Part shown: positions 60,802 to 64,000 of the stretch, piece after piece
Layout of the letters: each line of letters starts with the position of its first letter
How positions within the stretch are numbered: position 1 is the first letter of the stretch
NCBI RefSeq assembly: GCF_937988725.1
Contig: NZ_CALKHS010000003.1
Coordinates: 62,001 to 126,000, forward strand
Direction: 5' to 3'
Origin: an uncultured Castellaniella sp.
GTDB lineage: Bacteria > Pseudomonadota > Gammaproteobacteria > Burkholderiales > Burkholderiaceae_B
Length of the DNA: 64,000 bases
Program-made: the position numbers and the translations under genes
The notes under the pieces: generated by a model
What the model saw: the letters and a program-made list of their open reading frames with translations, nothing else
What the model was told of the DNA's origin: nothing
The model's database searches: none

Positions 60802-62634
60802 ATGTGTGGCATCGTCGGCGCCGTTGCGCGTCACAACATCGTTCCCATCCTGCTGGAAGGCCTGCGCCGCCTGGAATACCGCGGCTACGATTCCTGCGGC
60901 GTGGCGGTGCATACCGGCACCGGCCTGCAGCGGGTGCGCAGCACCCAGCGGGTGGCGGAACTCGCCGCCCAGACCACCCAGGATCACGTCGAGGGGCTGA
61001 CCGGCATCGCCCATACCCGCTGGGCCACCCATGGGGCGCCGCTGACGCATAACGCCCACCCGCATTTTTCCGGCCCGGAGAACGGCGCGCCGCGCATCGC
61101 GCTGGTGCACAACGGCATCATCGAGAACCACGACGTGCTGCGGGCGGAACTGCAGGCGGCCGGCTATACCTTCCACAGCCAGACCGATACGGAGGTGATC
61201 GCCCACCTGGTGGACCACCTGTATGACGGCGACCTGTTCGCGGCCGTGCAGCAGGCCACCCGGCGCCTGGAAGGCGCCTACGCCATCGCCGTGTTCTGCG
61301 CCCAGGAACCCCACCGCGTGGTCGGCGCCCGCCAGGGTTCGCCCCTGGTGGTGGGCCGCAGCGAGCAGGGCAACTATCTGGCCTCGGACGCGTTGGCGCT
61401 GGCGGGCACGACCGACCAGATCATATATCTGGAAGACGGCGACGTGGTGGACCTGCAACTGTCCCGCGTCTGGGTCGTCGACGCCCAGGGCCAGCCGGCG
61501 GAACGGTCCGTGCATACCGTCCAGATCCATACGGGCGAGGCCGAACTGGGTCCCTACCGCCATTTCATGCAGAAGGAAATCTTCGAACAGCCGCGCGCCG
61601 TGGGCGACACCCTGCAGGACATCGACGCCATCATGCCCGAACTGTTCGGCGACGGCGCCCACGGGGTGTTCAAGGCCATCGACCGGGTGCTGATCCTGGC
61701 CTGCGGCACCAGCTATTACGCGGGGCTGACGGCGCGGTACTGGATCGAGTCGCTCGCCGGGCTTCCGGTCAATGTCGAGATCGCCAGCGAATACCGCTAC
61801 CGCACTAGCGTGCCGGACCCGCGCACCCTGGTCGTGACCATCTCCCAGTCGGGCGAGACCGCCGATACCCTGGCCGCCCTGAAGCATGCACGCAGCCTGG
61901 GCATGGAACAGACCTTGACCATCTGCAACGTGGGCACCAGCGCCATGGTGCGCGAATGCAAGCTGGCTTTCATCACCCGGGCGGGGGTGGAGATCGGCGT
62001 GGCGTCCACCAAGGCCTTCACCACCCAGCTGACGGCCCTGTATCTGCTGACCCTGGCGCTGGCGCAGTCCCACGGCCGGCTGGACGACGGCGCCGAGCAG
62101 CAGGCCGTCAAGTCCCTGCGCCACCTGCCGGCGGCCATTTCCGCCGTGCTGGCCCTGGAACCCCAGATCATCGCCTGGGCCGAGCGCTTCGCCAGCAAGG
62201 AAAACGCCTTGTTCCTGGGGCGCGGCATGCACTATCCCATCGCCCTGGAAGGCGCGCTGAAGCTGAAGGAAATCAGCTACATCCACGCCGAGGCCTATCC
62301 CGCCGGCGAACTGAAGCACGGCCCGCTGGCGCTGGTGACCGACGCCATGCCGGTGGTCACCGTGGCGCCGCACGACGAACTGCTGGAAAAGCTGAAGTCC
62401 AACATGCAGGAAGTGCGCGCGCGCGGCGGCGAACTCTACGTCTTCGCCGATGCCGATTCGCAGATCGTGGGCGCCCCGGGCATGCACGTCATCCGCATGC
62501 CCGAACACTACGGCAAGCTGTCGCCCATCCTGCACACCGTGCCGCTGCAGCTGCTGGCCTATCACACGGCCTGCGCCCGGGGCACGGACGTGGACAAGCC
62601 GCGCAATCTGGCGAAAAGCGTGACCGTGGAGTGA
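60802..62634 (+). CDS. glmS: Glucosamine-6-phosphate synthase
   Basis: 610 aa. It makes glucosamine-6-phosphate from fructose-6-phosphate and glutamine, the entry to UDP-GlcNAc. N-terminal Cys2 in 'MCGIVGAV' is the glutaminase nucleophile after Met removal. Two SIS domains follow ('ILACGTSYYAGLTARYW', 'FLGRGMHYPIALEGALKLKE'), and it ends 'NLAKSVTVE'. It may be influenced by the Lrp-type protein through the palindromes upstream. No glmS ribozyme was seen. Confidence 0.97.
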   Translation: MCGIVGAVARHNIVPILLEGLRRLEYRGYDSCGVAVHTGTGLQRVRSTQRVAELAAQTTQDHVEGLTGIAHTRWATHGAPLTHNAHPHFSGPENGAPRIALVHNGIIENHDVLRAELQAAGYTFHSQTDTEVIAHLVDHLYDGDLFAAVQQATRRLEGAYAIAVFCAQEPHRVVGARQGSPLVVGRSEQGNYLASDALALAGTTDQIIYLEDGDVVDLQLSRVWVVDAQGQPAERSVHTVQIHTGEAELGPYRHFMQKEIFEQPRAVGDTLQDIDAIMPELFGDGAHGVFKAIDRVLILACGTSYYAGLTARYWIESLAGLPVNVEIASEYRYRTSVPDPRTLVVTISQSGETADTLAALKHARSLGMEQTLTICNVGTSAMVRECKLAFITRAGVEIGVASTKAFTTQLTALYLLTLALAQSHGRLDDGAEQQAVKSLRHLPAAISAVLALEPQIIAWAERFASKENALFLGRGMHYPIALEGALKLKEISYIHAEAYPAGELKHGPLALVTDAMPVVTVAPHDELLEKLKSNMQEVRARGGELYVFADADSQIVGAPGMHVIRMPEHYGKLSPILHTVPLQLLAYHTACARGTDVDKPRNLAKSVTVE

Positions 62635-62645
62635 TCGGACGGGCG

Positions 62646-63950
62646 TCAGAGGGACAGTCTGTCGAGCAAGCCGTACCAGGCGACGCCCGCCGAGATGTAG
62701 AAGCGCTGCAGGCTGCCGTGCAGCGGAATTTGCCTGAGCGGCGTGATCGGGAAGGGGAATTCCGTCTCGGCGCCGCCGGTCAGAAGCCGCGCCAGGTGGA
62801 TGCCCATGGCCGTCGCGGCGGCCACGCCCCGTCCGTTGTAGCCCAGGGCGACCAGCATGCCGGGGGCCGGGCGGTGCACGTGCGGCAGGAAATCCCGCGT
62901 GATGGCGATGCGGCCCGCCCAGCGGTATTCGTAGTGGAAGGGGGCCAGCTCGGGAAAGATCCGGGTCATCGACCGCGCAATGTGGTCGAAGTCGCCCGGC
63001 CCGGCGGGGTCGTCGAACAGGCCGCGCCCGCCCAGCAGCAATCGCCCGTCCGCTTCCTTGCGCAGATAGATCAGCAGGCGCTCGGCCGTGGACAGCGTTT
63101 CTCCGGACGGCAGGATGTGGCGGCTCCGGTCGCCCAGGGCCGAGGTGGCGATGATGAAGCTGTTGGCCGGGAGTATGGTTTGCGCAAGCCCCGGCAGCAA
63201 GGCGTCGCTGTAGCCGTTCGTCGCCAGGACGACCTGCCCGGCGGTGATGCGGATGCCGCCGGGCAGAGTCGCCGCCCATTGCCTGCCCTGGCGTGAAAGC
63301 TGCGTGACGGGGCTGTCGCCGAACACCCTGACGCCCGCGGCCAGGGCCGCCTGGTAGAGGCCGCGCGCGTACGACAGGGGGTGCAGGCTGCCGGCGCGCC
63401 GGTCGATCCAGCCGCCGCGAAACGCGTGCGTCCCCGTCAGCCGCCGCGTCGCGGCGTCGTCCAGCGGGTCGGCCGGGTAGCCCCGGTCCTGCCACTGGCG
63501 CGCCCGGCGATGCAGCGCCAGGATGCCGGATGCTTTATAGCTGACCTGCAGCCAGCCGCTGCGGACCGGCTTGCAGTCCATCCTGTGCCGGTCGATCAGA
63601 TCGAAGACCTGGTCGGCCGAGGCCGCGATGGCGTGGATGAGCTTGTCCGCCCGGTCGCCGAACATCGCGGTGAGTTCGTCGGGGTCGTATTTCAGGGTGG
63701 GGTTGACCTGGCCGCCGTTGCGGCCCGAGGCCCCCCAGCCGGGCTGATGCGCGTCGACCACCGTCACGGATGCGCCCGATGGCGCCAGGTGCAGGGCCGT
63801 CGACAGCCCGGTGAACCCGGCGCCGATGATCAGCACGTCCGTGTGGCGGCTTTCCTCGAGGGCCGGGGCCCGCGGTGCGGGGGTTGCCGTGTCCATCCAG
63901 TAGGAATCCGCGCCCGGATGGGCGCTCACCGAGCGGGGCTGCGGCATCAT
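62646..63950 (-). CDS. FAD-dependent amine oxidoreductase (PuuB-like)
   Basis: 434 aa, DAO family. 'VLIIGAGFTGLSTALHLA' binds FAD. 'GWGASGRNGGQVNPTLKYDPDEL' and the C-terminal 'MLVALGYNGRGVAAATAMG' match gamma-glutamylputrescine oxidase and related enzymes. 'SYWMDTA' near the start is the usual lead-in for this group. Its ATG overlaps the stop of the gene upstream, an ABC ATPase, so uptake and oxidation of an amine or amino acid are probably linked. Confidence 0.88.
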   Translation of the reverse strand: MMPQPRSVSAHPGADSYWMDTATPAPRAPALEESRHTDVLIIGAGFTGLSTALHLAPSGASVTVVDAHQPGWGASGRNGGQVNPTLKYDPDELTAMFGDRADKLIHAIAASADQVFDLIDRHRMDCKPVRSGWLQVSYKASGILALHRRARQWQDRGYPADPLDDAATRRLTGTHAFRGGWIDRRAGSLHPLSYARGLYQAALAAGVRVFGDSPVTQLSRQGRQWAATLPGGIRITAGQVVLATNGYSDALLPGLAQTILPANSFIIATSALGDRSRHILPSGETLSTAERLLIYLRKEADGRLLLGGRGLFDDPAGPGDFDHIARSMTRIFPELAPFHYEYRWAGRIAITRDFLPHVHRPAPGMLVALGYNGRGVAAATAMGIHLARLLTGGAETEFPFPITPLRQIPLHGSLQRFYISAGVAWYGLLDRLSL

Positions 63951-64000
63951 GCGTCCTCTTGGGCGTCGGGGTGCAGGACGCGTCTCAGGAAGTCCTGGGT
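63947..64000 (-). CDS. C-terminus of a probable amino-acid ABC transporter ATPase (runs off the right edge)
   Basis: The last 17 codons read 'TQDFLRRVLHPDAQEDA' then TGA. 'RTQxFLxxVL' is the typical end of polar amino-acid transporter ATPases (GlnQ/HisP type). The stop overlaps the next start (ATGATG/TGA), as in an operon. Too short for certainty. Confidence 0.5.
   Translation of the reverse strand, partial: TQDFLRRVLHPDAQEDA

Noticed and set aside
60679..63495. A 938-codon minus-strand frame across glmS
   Set aside because: Antisense to glmS and out of frame with the true oxidase gene; no motifs.

Overview
The window is GC-rich bacterial chromosome with tightly packed genes and no sign of an insertion sequence, prophage or CRISPR array. 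Gene content and order point to a betaproteobacterium of the Burkholderiales, most like the Alcaligenaceae (Bordetella/Achromobacter relatives). The signs are a Tol-Pal operon, rppH / coiled-coil gene / zapA / 6S RNA, dapF-DUF484-xerC next to two lipid A acyltransferases and metK, and an S-adenosylhomocysteine (SAH) riboswitch ahead of ahcY / small membrane protein / metF. The genus is an inference; no rRNA or tRNA gene was found to anchor it.

Layout. 1-6.0 kb: the start of a cell-wall amidase, a membrane protein with an unusual C-terminal domain, small envelope/stress proteins (BON lipoprotein, 48-aa membrane peptide, PRC-barrel protein), then ahpC-ahpF with a likely OxyR site. 6.0-8.4 kb: an AraC regulator divergent from an AhpD-like gene across a 36-bp inverted repeat, and a LeuE-type exporter. 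8.6-13.3 kb: a complete BMP-family (nucleoside-type) ABC importer. 13.3-15.3 kb: thioesterase, PCuAC copper chaperone and alpha/beta hydrolase. 15.3-20.7 kb: ybgC-tolQRAB-pal-cpoB. 20.7-27.3 kb: proS, rppH, zapA, 6S RNA, lgt, a small cytochrome c, msrA and zur. 27.3-30.2 kb: a Zur box, a 47-aa small ORF and znuCBA.

30.2-36.1 kb: xerC, DUF484, dapF, two acyltransferases and metK. 36.4-39.5 kb: an FAD oxidoreductase, a GntR regulator and an orphan amino-acid binding protein. 39.8-49.0 kb: a nine-gene array, RpiR regulator-iaaA-gsiABCD-P1 peptidase-M55 peptidase, which looks like a complete uptake and breakdown route for glutathione-like, isopeptide or D-peptide substrates. 49.0-52.5 kb: the methyl cycle (SAH riboswitch, ahcY, metF) and 5-formyl-THF cyclo-ligase. 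52.6-58.0 kb: lytic transglycosylase, cca, murI and a MidA-type methyltransferase. 58.2-64 kb: a DEAD-box helicase with a peptide-repeat tail, an Lrp-type regulator facing glmS across three evenly spaced palindromes, an amine oxidase and the last codons of an ABC ATPase.

The most promising items are the peptide/isopeptide operon, the membrane protein fused to a possible permuted papain-like domain (612-1925), the three-palindrome Lrp region (60638-60711), the Zur-controlled small ORF (27356-27499), the repeat tail of the helicase, and a roughly 75-bp dispersed repeat present in two inverted copies.
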